Assembly (NCBI RefSeq): GCF_004123845.1
Contig: NZ_NBDP01000030.1
Span: forward strand, 186,001 to 250,000
Direction of reading: 5' to 3'
DNA: 64,000 nucleotides
DNA from: Allobosea sp. Tri-44
GTDB taxonomy: Bacteria > Pseudomonadota > Alphaproteobacteria > Rhizobiales > Beijerinckiaceae
Shown: positions 8,256 to 16,512 of the stretch, piece by piece
Numbering within the stretch: position 1 is the stretch's first letter
Layout: every line of letters begins with the position of its first letter
Program-made: the position numbers and the translations under genes
Notes under the pieces: model-generated
What the model was told of the DNA's origin: nothing
Seen by the model: only the letters and a program-made list of their open reading frames with translations
Databases searched by the model: none

Positions 8256-8384
8256 GGCTTACTAGCCCGCTATCTGGGGGATGACCGGCGCTTCCGGGAG
8301 GCGTTCAGCCGGGCATTGCAGACAATCTGGCAGTCCGGAACTCGCTTGAGCATCGACGGCTACCTCGCCTCGCGCAGCTCGTGA
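8256..8384 (+). other. Possible 3' remnant of a lost gene in an otherwise empty gap
   Basis: The gap 8178-8519 has no convincing gene. One frame from 8256 to the stop at 8382-8384 reads as a protein-like tail (about 42 residues, including ARYLGDDRRFREAF and TRLSIDGYL) with no start codon or ribosome site. It could be the end of a deleted gene. I cannot name a family. Confidence 0.25.
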
Positions 8385-8519
8385 CAGGCATCGTCAAGTT
8401 CTGGGGCGGACTGGCGTTCGGTCCGTTTCTCAGCTTCAGCGCCGGATGCGGACATCGAGACCATCAAGCCCATTCCGCCGGGCGGCAACCGGGACTGTGC
8501 GTGACGCAGCGCAGATCGG

Positions 8520-9278
8520 TCAAACCCATCCGCCGTCCACGACATAGTGCTGCGCAGTGCAGGCCGAGGCCTCGTCCGACGCCAGGAAGATGGTGACGCG
8601 CGCGACCTCGTCGGGACCGAGCCGGCGCTTCAGACACTGACGGCGCATGAGTTCGGCCTCGCTCTCCGGCGTCAGCCATTTCTCGATCTGCCGCTGCGTC
8701 ATGATCCAGCCGGGCGCGATCGCGTTGACGCGGATGTTGTAGGGGCCGTAATCGCGCGCCAGCGAGCGCGTCAATCCGATCACGCCGGATTTGCTTGCGG
8801 TATAGGCGGCCATGCCGCCCTGGCCCGCCATCCATGAGGTCGAGCCGAAGTTGATGATCGCGCCGGCATTGGCCGCCTTCATATCCGGCAGAACCGCCTG
8901 TGCGGCGAAGAACTGATGCTTCAGATTGACCGCGATCCGCTGGTCCCAATACTCCGGCGTCACGGTCTCGGTCGGATGCCGCTCGTCATGCGCGGCGTTG
9001 TTGACGAGAATCTGGATCGGGCCGTGTGCGGCGCGAGCCTGGGCGACCCCTGCCTGAAGCGCAGGAATATCGGTCAGATCAACCTCATGGAAATGCGCGG
9101 ATGAGCCGGCCGCCGTCAGCTCCGACGCCAGCGCCTCGCCGGCGGCGCGCTGGATGTCGAACAGAATGACGGTCGAGCCCTGCTCGGCGAAGCGGCGCGT
9201 GATCGCGGCGCCGATGCCCAAGGCCCCTCCGGTGACGAGCACGACCTTCTTCGCAAGGTCCGAATACAGGGCAGCCAT
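8520..9278 (-). CDS. SDR-family sugar 1-dehydrogenase, D-xylose dehydrogenase (XylB)-like
   Basis: This is a 252-residue classical short-chain dehydrogenase: cofactor motif TGGALGIG, the structural NNAAHDERH, catalytic Ser in INFGSTSW, Tyr-X3-Lys in AAYTASKSG, and the C-terminal VDGGW. The phrases ILVNNAAHDERH, YWDQRIAVNLKHQ and QCLKRRLGPDEVA closely resemble Caulobacter D-xylose 1-dehydrogenase, which makes xylonolactone in the oxidative pentose route. AAGGAG lies 7 bases upstream of 9278. It is last in the chvE operon, which fits oxidation of an imported pentose or galactose. No lactonase or dehydratase follows, so later steps must lie elsewhere. Confidence 0.82.
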   Translation of the reverse strand: MAALYSDLAKKVVLVTGGALGIGAAITRRFAEQGSTVILFDIQRAAGEALASELTAAGSSAHFHEVDLTDIPALQAGVAQARAAHGPIQILVNNAAHDERHPTETVTPEYWDQRIAVNLKHQFFAAQAVLPDMKAANAGAIINFGSTSWMAGQGGMAAYTASKSGVIGLTRSLARDYGPYNIRVNAIAPGWIMTQRQIEKWLTPESEAELMRRQCLKRRLGPDEVARVTIFLASDEASACTAQHYVVDGGWV

Positions 9279-9370
9279 GGTCCACTCCTTGGTCGATTCA
9301 GGGCAAGCAGGGCACCCGGCGCCGGGCGCAGCCGATGTTGCGATCATGCCGGGCCGGGCAGACGACCGGA

Positions 9371-10144
9371 TCAGCGGCCAAACAGCTTGAGCGCGATCTC
9401 GATGCTCGGTGCCCTCAGTATTTCCATGCTGGTCCAGCGCGTGCCTTCGATGATGACGACCGTCATCGCTGCGCTCGCAGCATTGGCATCGCGTGCGACG
9501 ATCGCATCGAGAATGGCGCGATGCTGGCGCAGCGCGAGGGCGAAGCGCTCGGGATCGTCGACCGGCGCGCTCAGCGCGAAGGCCGCTGCGAGCGCCGTCT
9601 CGATCACCGAGCCGATCGAATGCAGGAAGGGATTGCCGGACGCGTCGAGGATGGCGCGGTGGAAGGCGAGATCGGCCGAGGTGAAGCCATCGCGCGTCTG
9701 GTCCGGCGGGCCCATGCGGCGCCAGGCGGCCTCGATCCGGCAGATGTCCTCGTCGCTGCGGCGTAGCGCGGCCGATGCCGCCGCCAGCGGCTCGAGTGCC
9801 TGCCTGATGTCGAACAGATTCTCGAAGAAGGGCGCGTCGGCCCCGCGCTGCAACCGCCAGCTCAGGATGTCGGCGTCGAACATGTTCCAGCGCTTCTCTT
9901 CGAGAATGCGCGTGCCGACCTTGGTCTTTGGCTCGATCAAGCCCTTGGCGGCGAGCGTCTTGAGCGCTTCGCGCAAGACCGAGCGCGAGACGGAAAAGCG
10001 CTCTGTCAGGTCGGCGTCGCCCGGCAAGGTGCTGCCGATCGGATACTGGCCGGCGACGATCCGGCGCCCGATGCCGTGCACGACGAGCTCGTGCGCGGAA
10101 CGGGAGGGCATTGGCAGGGCCAGGGCAGGCTGCGACGAATTCAT
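9371..10144 (-). CDS. GntR-family regulator, FadR/FCD subfamily
   Basis: The 257-residue protein has an N-terminal winged helix (residues 18-90; LPGDADLTERFSVSRSVLREAL is the recognition-helix region in two parts) and a C-terminal FCD ligand domain with metal-site histidines in DLAFHRAIL and ALRQHRAIL. This subfamily senses sugar acids and other carboxylates. It lies inside the operon between gguB and the dehydrogenase, suggesting feedback control of sugar uptake by an oxidised sugar product. A weak dyad at 14146-14162, upstream of chvE, is a possible target. Confidence 0.88.
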   Translation of the reverse strand: MNSSQPALALPMPSRSAHELVVHGIGRRIVAGQYPIGSTLPGDADLTERFSVSRSVLREALKTLAAKGLIEPKTKVGTRILEEKRWNMFDADILSWRLQRGADAPFFENLFDIRQALEPLAAASAALRRSDEDICRIEAAWRRMGPPDQTRDGFTSADLAFHRAILDASGNPFLHSIGSVIETALAAAFALSAPVDDPERFALALRQHRAILDAIVARDANAASAAMTVVIIEGTRWTSMEILRAPSIEIALKLFGR

Positions 10145-10213
10145 GATGCTGGCGGACCTCTTCGCCCGGGCACGCCGGGCAGCGCCCGGCCGCCCGTGAA
10201 GAGCATCGCAGGG

Positions 10214-11410
10214 TCATTTCTTCTTGTTGTAGACATCGATTGAAACCGCTGCGAGCAGGACCAGGCCCTTGATGACCTGCTGATAGTCGATGCCGACGCC
10301 GAGGATCGACATGCCGTTGTTCATCACGCCCATGACCATGGCGCCGATCACCGCGCCGGTGACCTTGCCGACGCCGCCGGACGCCGAGGCACCGCCGATG
10401 AAGCAGGCGGCGATGACGTCGAGCTCGAAGCCCAGGCCCGCCTTCGGCGTCGCGGTGTTGAGGCGCGCGGCGAAGATCAGCCCAGCGAGCCCGGCGAGCA
10501 CGCCCATGTTGACGAAGGCCAGGAAGGTCAGGCGCTCGGTCTTGATGCCGGAGAGCCTCGCCGCCTTCTCGTTGCCGCCGAGCGCGTAGATGCGCCGGCC
10601 GATCACGGTGCGGTTGGTGACGAAGGCGTAGAGGGCGATCAGCAGGAACATGATCACCAGCACGTTCGGCAGGCCGCGATAGGTCGCGAGCTGATAGCAG
10701 AAGGCGAGGATCAGCAGGGCGAGCAGTGCGTTCTTGGCGGCGAAGAGCGTGAAGGGCGTGGTCTCGACGCCGTGGCGGAGTTGGTTGTTGCGGCTGCGCA
10801 GGCTGAAATAGATCATCACGACGACGCAGGCCGCGCCGAGGAAGAGCGACGTCAGATTGAAGGCTTCCATGCCGAACAGGTCGGGAATGAAGCCGGAGGA
10901 GAGCTTCTGGAAGGTCGGCGGGAACGGGCCGACCGACATGCCGCCGAGCAAAGCGAGCGTCAGCCCCTTGAAGACCAGCATGCCGGCGAGCGTGACGATA
11001 AAGGATGGCACGTGGAAATAGGCCACCCAATAGCCCTGCGCCGCGCCGATAAGCCCGCCGACGATCAGGCAGATGATGATGGTCGGCACGAAGTGGAAGC
11101 CGTAGCGCACCATCAGCACCGCAGCGAGGCCGCCGACGAAACCGACCACCGAGCCGACCGAGAGATCGATATGCCCGGCGACGATCACGAGCAGCATGCC
11201 GAGCGCCATGATGACGATGTAGCTGTTCTGCAGGATCAGGTTGGTGAGGTTGAGCGGCTTCAGCAGCGTGCCATTGGTCATGAACTGGAAGAACAACATG
11301 ATCGCGAGGAGCGAGAGCAGCATGCCGTAATCGCGGAAATGCGACTTGATGAAGCTCAGCGAGGACGCGCCCTTCGAGCCGCGCACATCGTCGGTCAGGC
11401 TCGTATCCAT
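10214..11410 (-). CDS. gguB: Sugar ABC transporter permease GguB
   Basis: The 398-residue inner-membrane permease is of the XylH/MmsB type: about ten hydrophobic segments, with the characteristic LGMLLVIVAGHIDLSVGSV, GAAQGYWVAYFHVPSFIVT and GAVIGAMVMGVMNNGMSI. It forms the membrane channel for sugars bound by ChvE. It starts at 11410, the last base of the gguA stop (TGATG arrangement), so translation is coupled. A long in-frame upstream extension reads through gguA antisense-like sequence and was discarded. The length and order match Agrobacterium gguB. Confidence 0.92.
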   Translation of the reverse strand: MDTSLTDDVRGSKGASSLSFIKSHFRDYGMLLSLLAIMLFFQFMTNGTLLKPLNLTNLILQNSYIVIMALGMLLVIVAGHIDLSVGSVVGFVGGLAAVLMVRYGFHFVPTIIICLIVGGLIGAAQGYWVAYFHVPSFIVTLAGMLVFKGLTLALLGGMSVGPFPPTFQKLSSGFIPDLFGMEAFNLTSLFLGAACVVVMIYFSLRSRNNQLRHGVETTPFTLFAAKNALLALLILAFCYQLATYRGLPNVLVIMFLLIALYAFVTNRTVIGRRIYALGGNEKAARLSGIKTERLTFLAFVNMGVLAGLAGLIFAARLNTATPKAGLGFELDVIAACFIGGASASGGVGKVTGAVIGAMVMGVMNNGMSILGVGIDYQQVIKGLVLLAAVSIDVYNKKK

Positions 11411-12939
11411 CAGCGTCTCCCCGATCTCATAATGGCTTGCATGATCTTTTCCTGGGACGCCTCCGCGGCGTCGAGCTCGGCGACGAACGCCCCTTCGTTC
11501 ATCACATAGATGCGGTCGCACATGCCGAGCAGCTCCGGCATCTCGGAGGAGATCATCAGCACCGCCTTGCCGGCCTCGGCCAGCTGGTTGATGATCGTGT
11601 AGATCTCGTACTTCGCGCCGACGTCGATGCCACGCGTCGGCTCGTCTAGGATCAGCACCTGCGGGTCGGCGAAGAGCCATTTGCTCAGCACGACCTTCTG
11701 CTGGTTGCCGCCGGACAGGTTGACGGCCTGCTGGTAGACGCTGGGACTGCGGATCCTGAGCTTGTCCCGATACTCGTTGGCGACGGCAAGCTCGCGCATC
11801 TCGTCGATCACGCCGCGCTCGGCGACACCAGCCAGATTGGTGAGGGTGATGTTCTTGCAGATGTCCTCCTCGAGGACGAGGCCGAGGGATTTGCGATCCT
11901 CGGTCGCGTAGGCAAGGCCGCTGGCAATCGCGCGCTCGACCGTGCCGACATCGATCGCCTTGCCGGCGAGCTTCGCCATGCCGCTGATCTTCTGGCCATA
12001 GGAGCGGCCGAACAGGCTCATGGCGAATTCGGTGCGTCCCGCCCCCATCAGCCCGGCGATGCCGACGATCTCGCCGCGGCGGATGCTGAGGTTGACGTTC
12101 TTCACCATCTGCCGCTCGGCGTGGATCGGGTGATGGGCGGTCCAGTTCTCGACCTCGAAAAGGACTTCGCCGGGGCGGCTCTCCCGCCTGGGGTAGCGAT
12201 CGGCCATCTCGCGCCCGACCATGCCCTTGATGATGCGGTCCTCGCTGACCGCCTGCGCGCGGCAGTCGAGCGTCTCGACCGTCGCGCCGTCGCGCAGCAC
12301 GGTGATCGCATCGGCGACCTTGGCGATCTCGTTGAGCTTGTGCGAGATCAGGATCGAGGAGATGCCCTGCCGCTTGAATTCGAGAAGCAATTCGAGCAGC
12401 GCGTCGCTGTCGCTTTCGTTCAGGCTCGCGGTCGGCTCGTCGAGGATGAGCAGCCTGACCTTCTTCGACAGCGCCTTGGCGATCTCGACAAGCTGCTGCT
12501 TGCCGACGCCGAGCGTGGTGACCAGTGTCTCCGGCTTCTCTCTCAGCCCGACCTTGGCGAGCAACTCCTTGGCGCGAGCCGAAACCGCCGACCAGTCGAT
12601 GACGCCATGGCTCGCCTGCTCGTTGCCGAGGAAGATATTCTCGGCGATCGAGAGCAGCGGCACCAGGGCAAGCTCCTGGTGGATGATGATGATGCCGAGG
12701 CTCTCGCTATCGGCGATGCCACGGAACTGGCGCTCCTGCCCGTCGAAATGGATCGCACCGGAATAGGAGCCGTGCGGGTAGACGCCGCTCAACACCTTCA
12801 TCAAGGTCGATTTGCCGGCACCATTCTCGCCGACCAGAGCGTGGATCTCGCCTGACCTGACGGTCAGGTTGACGTTATCGAGCGCATGCACGCCCGGAAA
12901 CGTCTTGGTGATCCCGCGCATGTCGAGAATCGCTTGCAT
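11410..12939 (-). CDS. gguA: Sugar ABC transporter ATP-binding protein GguA
   Basis: The 509-residue protein holds two fused ABC domains. The first has Walker [10 protein letters not shown], signature-like [14 protein letters not shown] and Walker [12 protein letters not shown]; the second has a degenerate Walker A (GLMGAGRTE), signature LSGGNQQKV and Walker [12 protein letters not shown]. This is the RbsA/XylG/MmsA architecture that powers monosaccharide import. The start at 12939 gives the typical [10 protein letters not shown] opening. It is coupled to gguB and separated from chvE by 90 bases that contain a strong hairpin. Confidence 0.94.
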   Translation of the reverse strand: MQAILDMRGITKTFPGVHALDNVNLTVRSGEIHALVGENGAGKSTLMKVLSGVYPHGSYSGAIHFDGQERQFRGIADSESLGIIIIHQELALVPLLSIAENIFLGNEQASHGVIDWSAVSARAKELLAKVGLREKPETLVTTLGVGKQQLVEIAKALSKKVRLLILDEPTASLNESDSDALLELLLEFKRQGISSILISHKLNEIAKVADAITVLRDGATVETLDCRAQAVSEDRIIKGMVGREMADRYPRRESRPGEVLFEVENWTAHHPIHAERQMVKNVNLSIRRGEIVGIAGLMGAGRTEFAMSLFGRSYGQKISGMAKLAGKAIDVGTVERAIASGLAYATEDRKSLGLVLEEDICKNITLTNLAGVAERGVIDEMRELAVANEYRDKLRIRSPSVYQQAVNLSGGNQQKVVLSKWLFADPQVLILDEPTRGIDVGAKYEIYTIINQLAEAGKAVLMISSEMPELLGMCDRIYVMNEGAFVAELDAAEASQEKIMQAIMRSGRR

Positions 12940-12962
12940 CAATCCATCCCGCAGCGAAGGGG

Positions 12963-12985
12963 GCGCGGGCAACAGGAGCCCGCGC
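12963..12985 (-). terminator. Intra-operon hairpin between chvE and gguA
   Basis: Perfect 8-bp G+C stem (12963-12970 with 12978-12985) and a 7-base loop, between the chvE stop and the gguA start. There is no T-run. Such hairpins commonly protect the binding-protein message from 3' decay or cause partial termination, so that the binding protein is made in excess. Confidence 0.6.
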
Positions 12986-13029
12986 GGAGATGGCGAATGG
13001 ATCCGGCGCGGCGAGCGCGCCGGCTCGGC

Positions 13030-14091
13030 TCACTTCACCTGGTTCTCGGTGTAGTAGCCGCTGGCGATCAGCGTCTCCCGCCAGTTCGAGGCGTCGACGC
13101 TGACCGGCTTCAGCAAATAGGACGGCACGGTCTTGACGCCGTTCTCATAGGTCTTGGTGTCGTTCACCTCGACCTCCTTGCCCGAGAGCGAGGCGTCGAC
13201 CATGTTCGCCGCGATCTTGGCGAGTTCGCGCGTGTCCTTGAACACGGTCGAGGTCTGCTCCTTGTTCAGGATCGACTTGACCGACTGGACCTCGGCATCC
13301 TGCCCGGTGATCACCGGCATGGCCTGCTTGCCGCTGCCGTAGCCGACGCCCTTGAGCGAGGAGATGATGCCGATGCTCAGGCCGTCATAGGGCGAGAGCA
13401 CGGCGTCGACGCGCTTGTCGGCGTAGTAGGCGCTGAGCAGGTTGTCCATGCGGGCCTGTGCGACCGCGCCGTCCCAGCGCAAGGTCGAGACCTTGTCCAT
13501 GCCGAGCTGGCCGCTGCGCACCACGAGCTTGCCGCTCTTGATGTAGGGCTCCAGCACCGACATCGCGCCGTTGTAGAAGAAATAGGCGTTGTTGTCGTCA
13601 GGCGAGCCGCCGAAGAGCTCGATGTTGAACGGCCCCTTGCCTTCCTTGAGGCCGAGCGCCTTCTCGATATAGCTCGCCTGCAATACGCCGACCTGGAAAT
13701 TGTCGAAGGTCGCGTAGTAGTCGACATTCTTGGAATTGCGGATCAGGCGATCATAGGCGATCACCTTGACACCCTTGCTCGCTGCCTGCTGCAGCGCATC
13801 CGACAGGGTGGTGCCGTCGATGGCGGCGATGACCAGGACCTTGACGCCCTTGGTGATCATGTTCTCGATCTGGGCGAGCTGGTTGGGGATGTCGTCGTCC
13901 GCATATTGCAGATCGACGCCATAGCCCTTTTCCTTGAGCGACTTCACCATGTTGTCGCCGTCGGCGATCCAGCGCGCCGAGGATTTGGTCGGCATCGAGA
14001 CGCCGATCGTGCCCTTCTGCTGGGCTTGGGCCAGCGGTGCAAAAGCGAAAGCGCCAAGGGCAAGCGCCATCATCCATCGGACTGCCTTCAT
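13030..14091 (-). CDS. chvE: Multiple sugar-binding periplasmic protein ChvE
   Basis: The 353-residue protein has a signal peptide at residues 1-24, then the ChvE mature sequence. Long stretches match the Agrobacterium protein: [66 protein letters not shown] and [12 protein letters not shown]. ChvE binds arabinose, galactose, glucose, xylose and some sugar acids, delivers them to GguAB, and in Agrobacterium also signals through VirA. No virA is in the window. It is first in the operon; GGGAGAAG precedes the start. This is one of the most certain calls here. Confidence 0.95.
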   Translation of the reverse strand: MKAVRWMMALALGAFAFAPLAQAQQKGTIGVSMPTKSSARWIADGDNMVKSLKEKGYGVDLQYADDDIPNQLAQIENMITKGVKVLVIAAIDGTTLSDALQQAASKGVKVIAYDRLIRNSKNVDYYATFDNFQVGVLQASYIEKALGLKEGKGPFNIELFGGSPDDNNAYFFYNGAMSVLEPYIKSGKLVVRSGQLGMDKVSTLRWDGAVAQARMDNLLSAYYADKRVDAVLSPYDGLSIGIISSLKGVGYGSGKQAMPVITGQDAEVQSVKSILNKEQTSTVFKDTRELAKIAANMVDASLSGKEVEVNDTKTYENGVKTVPSYLLKPVSVDASNWRETLIASGYYTENQVK

Positions 14092-14145
14092 GCGTCTTCT
14101 CCCAGATTGCTCTGTGGCTCGACTCTTTGGTCGACCGATCCAATT

Positions 14146-14162
14146 AGTCATATAATATGCCA
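14146..14162. promoter_or_regulatory. Weak dyad upstream of chvE (half-site ATGCCA)
   Basis: AGTCAT-N5-ATGCCA, 55 bases upstream of the chvE ATG. One half is identical to the operator half found repeatedly in the oxalate island; the other half matches 4 of 6 bases. It may be the target of the operon's own FCD-GntR protein. Chance is a real alternative. Confidence 0.3.
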
Positions 14163-14317
14163 TCGGACGCAGCCATCTGGGCAGAGCCTGCGGCGCCTGT
14201 CAATCGTCAGCTTTCTCCCGCGATGCAGTTCAGGGATGATCGCCCCGTCGTTTCGAGCAGATCGACGCGGACGAGGGAAAACTCCCGTGAGTGTCCCTTA
14301 TCGGCCGAGCCGCCTGC

Positions 14318-14650
14318 TCAGGCGCACATCGCGATGGCATCGTCCCGGGTCTCGCAGACCGTAAGGATCTGCAGGAAGCCGCTGATCGCAAAGACCTCCT
14401 TCACCGAGGGCGCGAGGCCGGCCAGGACAACCCGGCCGCCGATCTCCTTCATGCGCTTGGCGACGACGAGGAAAACGCGCAGGCCGGCACTGGAGACATA
14501 GCTCAGCCCCGAGCAGTCCAGGACAAGGCGCGTAGCCCCGTCCCGAATCTCGGCCACGATGGCGGCTTCCGTCTCGGTCGCGTTGATGCTGTCGAGCCGG
14601 CCTGTGAGCGACAGGACGCGCATCTCGCCGATGGTCTGCGACTCCATCAT
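14318..14650 (-). CDS. STAS-domain anti-sigma factor antagonist-like protein
   Basis: The 110-residue protein is a single STAS domain. The phosphorylatable Ser lies in the canonical segment LDCSGLSYVSSAGLRVFL (residues about 44-61). Such proteins (SpoIIAA/RsbV type) bind a partner kinase when dephosphorylated and release its target. Directly upstream on the same strand is an RsbW-like ATP-binding protein, giving a partner-switch pair; no cognate sigma factor or PP2C phosphatase is visible nearby. AGGAGAG lies about 11 bases before the first of two ATGs. Confidence 0.9.
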   Translation of the reverse strand: MMESQTIGEMRVLSLTGRLDSINATETEAAIVAEIRDGATRLVLDCSGLSYVSSAGLRVFLVVAKRMKEIGGRVVLAGLAPSVKEVFAISGFLQILTVCETRDDAIAMCA

Positions 14651-14696
14651 GAGCCGTTGCTCTCCTGTGGCGGCGGATAAGGCCGGAACTGTTCGT

Positions 14697-15149
14697 TCAG
14701 GGTTGAATTCCGGCAGCCGTCACCGGTTGCGGCGGCAAGAGAAGGGTCAGCGTGATGACGTTGCGATCATCGTCGCGGCGGTAATCCACCTCGTCGATCA
14801 GCGTACGGACGAAATGGATGCCGAGACCACCGATCTTCCGGTCCTCCAGCGCAGCGGCCGTGTCGGGCTCCAACACCGAAAGCGGGTCGAAGGCCGCGGC
14901 GCTGTCGATCAGCTTCACCACGACGCGGTCATCGTGGCGGCGCATCTCGATGTCGATGACGCCGTCCTTCTGCTCGGCATAGCCATAGGCGATCGTGTTG
15001 GTGATCAGCTCGTCCAGCGCGAGGTTGAGCTTGAAGATCATCGGCTGCGGCAGCTGAAGCGAATCGGCCAGATAATCAATCGCATCGGCGAGGCGCCGAA
15101 TTTCATGCGTGTCGCTGCGAAGGACGACATGGATACCGCGCGCCAGCAT
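14697..15149 (-). CDS. RsbW-like serine kinase / anti-sigma factor (HATPase_c_2)
   Basis: The 150-residue GHKL ATPase has the N-box in FKLNLALDELITNTIAYGY (residues 39-57), a G1-like segment LIDSAAAFDPL and the G2-like GGLGIHFVRTLID. These kinases phosphorylate a STAS partner and hold a sigma factor or other target. The STAS gene begins 46 bases downstream on the same strand. The divergent neighbour encodes a HAMP-like coiled-coil protein and then a ParA-type ATPase, so this switch could control a cytoplasmic assembly rather than transcription; that is speculation. Confidence 0.87.
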   Translation of the reverse strand: MLARGIHVVLRSDTHEIRRLADAIDYLADSLQLPQPMIFKLNLALDELITNTIAYGYAEQKDGVIDIEMRRHDDRVVVKLIDSAAAFDPLSVLEPDTAAALEDRKIGGLGIHFVRTLIDEVDYRRDDDRNVITLTLLLPPQPVTAAGIQP

Positions 15150-15279
15150 TCAACGCCCTTCGATCGGCGATTATCATTCGCCTGTGACGCTAGGGGCCGA
15201 TTGCGAAACTACGTTGACATCGATGAGGCCGACAGCGCCTTCCTCTTTCTGTCATCGATGCCGCTTTACTGTGTCCCGC

Positions 15280-15732
15280 ATGGACACCCACAGCCTCGCC
15301 TCCCCCGACCTGTTCGCCCGGCGCTTGCGCGATCTCTGCGGTGAGCTCGCCCGCGGCGACTACGACAATATCGACAGCCTCTTCGCCATGACGGCGGATG
15401 TCGATGCGCCTGAGACCGTGCGCGAGCTCGCCGAGGCCTTCGGCAGCATGGCCGTGCAGATCGAAGCTCGCGAATTCCGGCTCGGCGGGATGCTGGCGGA
15501 GCTCAAGGAGGCCAATCGACGGCTGGAGGACGCCAACCGCCACATCGCCAGCGAGAACGCCGACCTCAAGACCAAGGTGCAGCGCCTCGCCATCGAGATC
15601 GACCAGACGCGCAAGGAGCGCGAGGTCGAAGCCATCGTCGAGACCGACTATTTCAGGGCGCTGCAGGAGCGTGCCCAGGCAATGCGGCAGCGGCGCGAAG
15701 CCGGCAGCCCGGAGAAGGGCGAGCGGGCATGA
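15280..15732 (+). CDS. Soluble HAMP-like coiled-coil protein
   Basis: The 150-residue protein has no membrane helix. Residues 40-65 (VRELAEAFGSMAVQIEARE) look like the second helix of a HAMP domain, followed by a long heptad-rich helix to residue 145. It may be a signalling adaptor that connects the neighbouring partner-switch proteins to the ParA ATPase, whose start overlaps its stop by 4 bases (ATGA at 15729). I recognise the fold type but not a named family. Confidence 0.65.
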   Translation: MDTHSLASPDLFARRLRDLCGELARGDYDNIDSLFAMTADVDAPETVRELAEAFGSMAVQIEAREFRLGGMLAELKEANRRLEDANRHIASENADLKTKVQRLAIEIDQTRKEREVEAIVETDYFRALQERAQAMRQRREAGSPEKGERA

Positions 15733-16502
15733 CCATCATCGTCTCGACGCATTCCTACCGGGGTGGCACGGGCAAATCCAACACGACGGCGAACATCGCC
15801 GCACAGCTGGCGCGGCGCGGTCGGAGCGTCGCCATCGTCGACACCGACATCCAGTCGCCGGGCATCCACGTCCTGTTCGGCATCGAGCCGGATCGGCTGC
15901 GCTATACGCTCAACGATTATCTCTGGGGGCGCTGCCGGATCGAGGAAGCCGCTCACGACGTCACCGACCGGCTGGCCGAGGCGGTTGCGGGTGCGACGGG
16001 CGGAACCGTCATGCTGGTGCCGTCGAGCATACGACCCGGCGAGATCGCACGGGTCGTCAAGGAAGGCTATGACGTCAACCTGCTCAATGACGGCTTTCAG
16101 GATCTCTCGCGCGCACTGGCGCTCGACTACCTGCTGATCGACACTCATCCCGGCGTCAACGAGGAGACGCTGCTCTCGATCGCGATCTCCGACACGCTTC
16201 TCCTCGTGCTGCGGCCCGATCATCAGGATTATCAGGGCACTGCCGTCACGCTCGACCTCGCCCGCAGGCTCGGCGTGCCGCAGTTGCTGCTGATCGTCAA
16301 CAAGGTGCTGCCCTCGCTCGATTTCCGCGAGCTCTCCGACCGGATCGCCAGCACCTATCGCGTGCCGGTCGCAGCCGTGCTGCCGCTCAGCGAGGACATG
16401 GTCCGGCTCGGCAGCGGCGGGCTCTATTCGCTGCTCGCGCCGACATCGGCCTATGCCGACGGCATTGCCGCGATCACGGCCCTGGTCGACAGCGATCGTT
16501 AG
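15729..16502 (+). CDS. ParA/MinD-family ATPase
   Basis: The 257-residue deviant Walker ATPase has P-loop YRGGTGKSNTTANIA (residues 10-24) with the signature Lys, AIVDTDIQSPG (Walker A'), LLIDTHPGVNEETL and LLLIVNKV. It starts with MTIIVSTHSYRGG, typical of MinD-like orphan ATPases that position complexes or act in signalling. No ParB or MinC partner is adjacent; the partner is likely the overlapping upstream coiled-coil protein. It converges on the T6SS-region kinase with a 10-base gap. Confidence 0.87.
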   Translation: MTIIVSTHSYRGGTGKSNTTANIAAQLARRGRSVAIVDTDIQSPGIHVLFGIEPDRLRYTLNDYLWGRCRIEEAAHDVTDRLAEAVAGATGGTVMLVPSSIRPGEIARVVKEGYDVNLLNDGFQDLSRALALDYLLIDTHPGVNEETLLSIAISDTLLLVLRPDHQDYQGTAVTLDLARRLGVPQLLLIVNKVLPSLDFRELSDRIASTYRVPVAAVLPLSEDMVRLGSGGLYSLLAPTSAYADGIAAITALVDSDR

Positions 16503-16512
16503 AGCGCCGCAA

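Noticed and set aside
9279..11030. Apparent fusion of a long Arg-rich region to the XylB-like dehydrogenase (8520-11030)
   Set aside because: The upstream part lies over gguB and gntR in the wrong frame; the dehydrogenase has its own start and AAGGAG at 9278.
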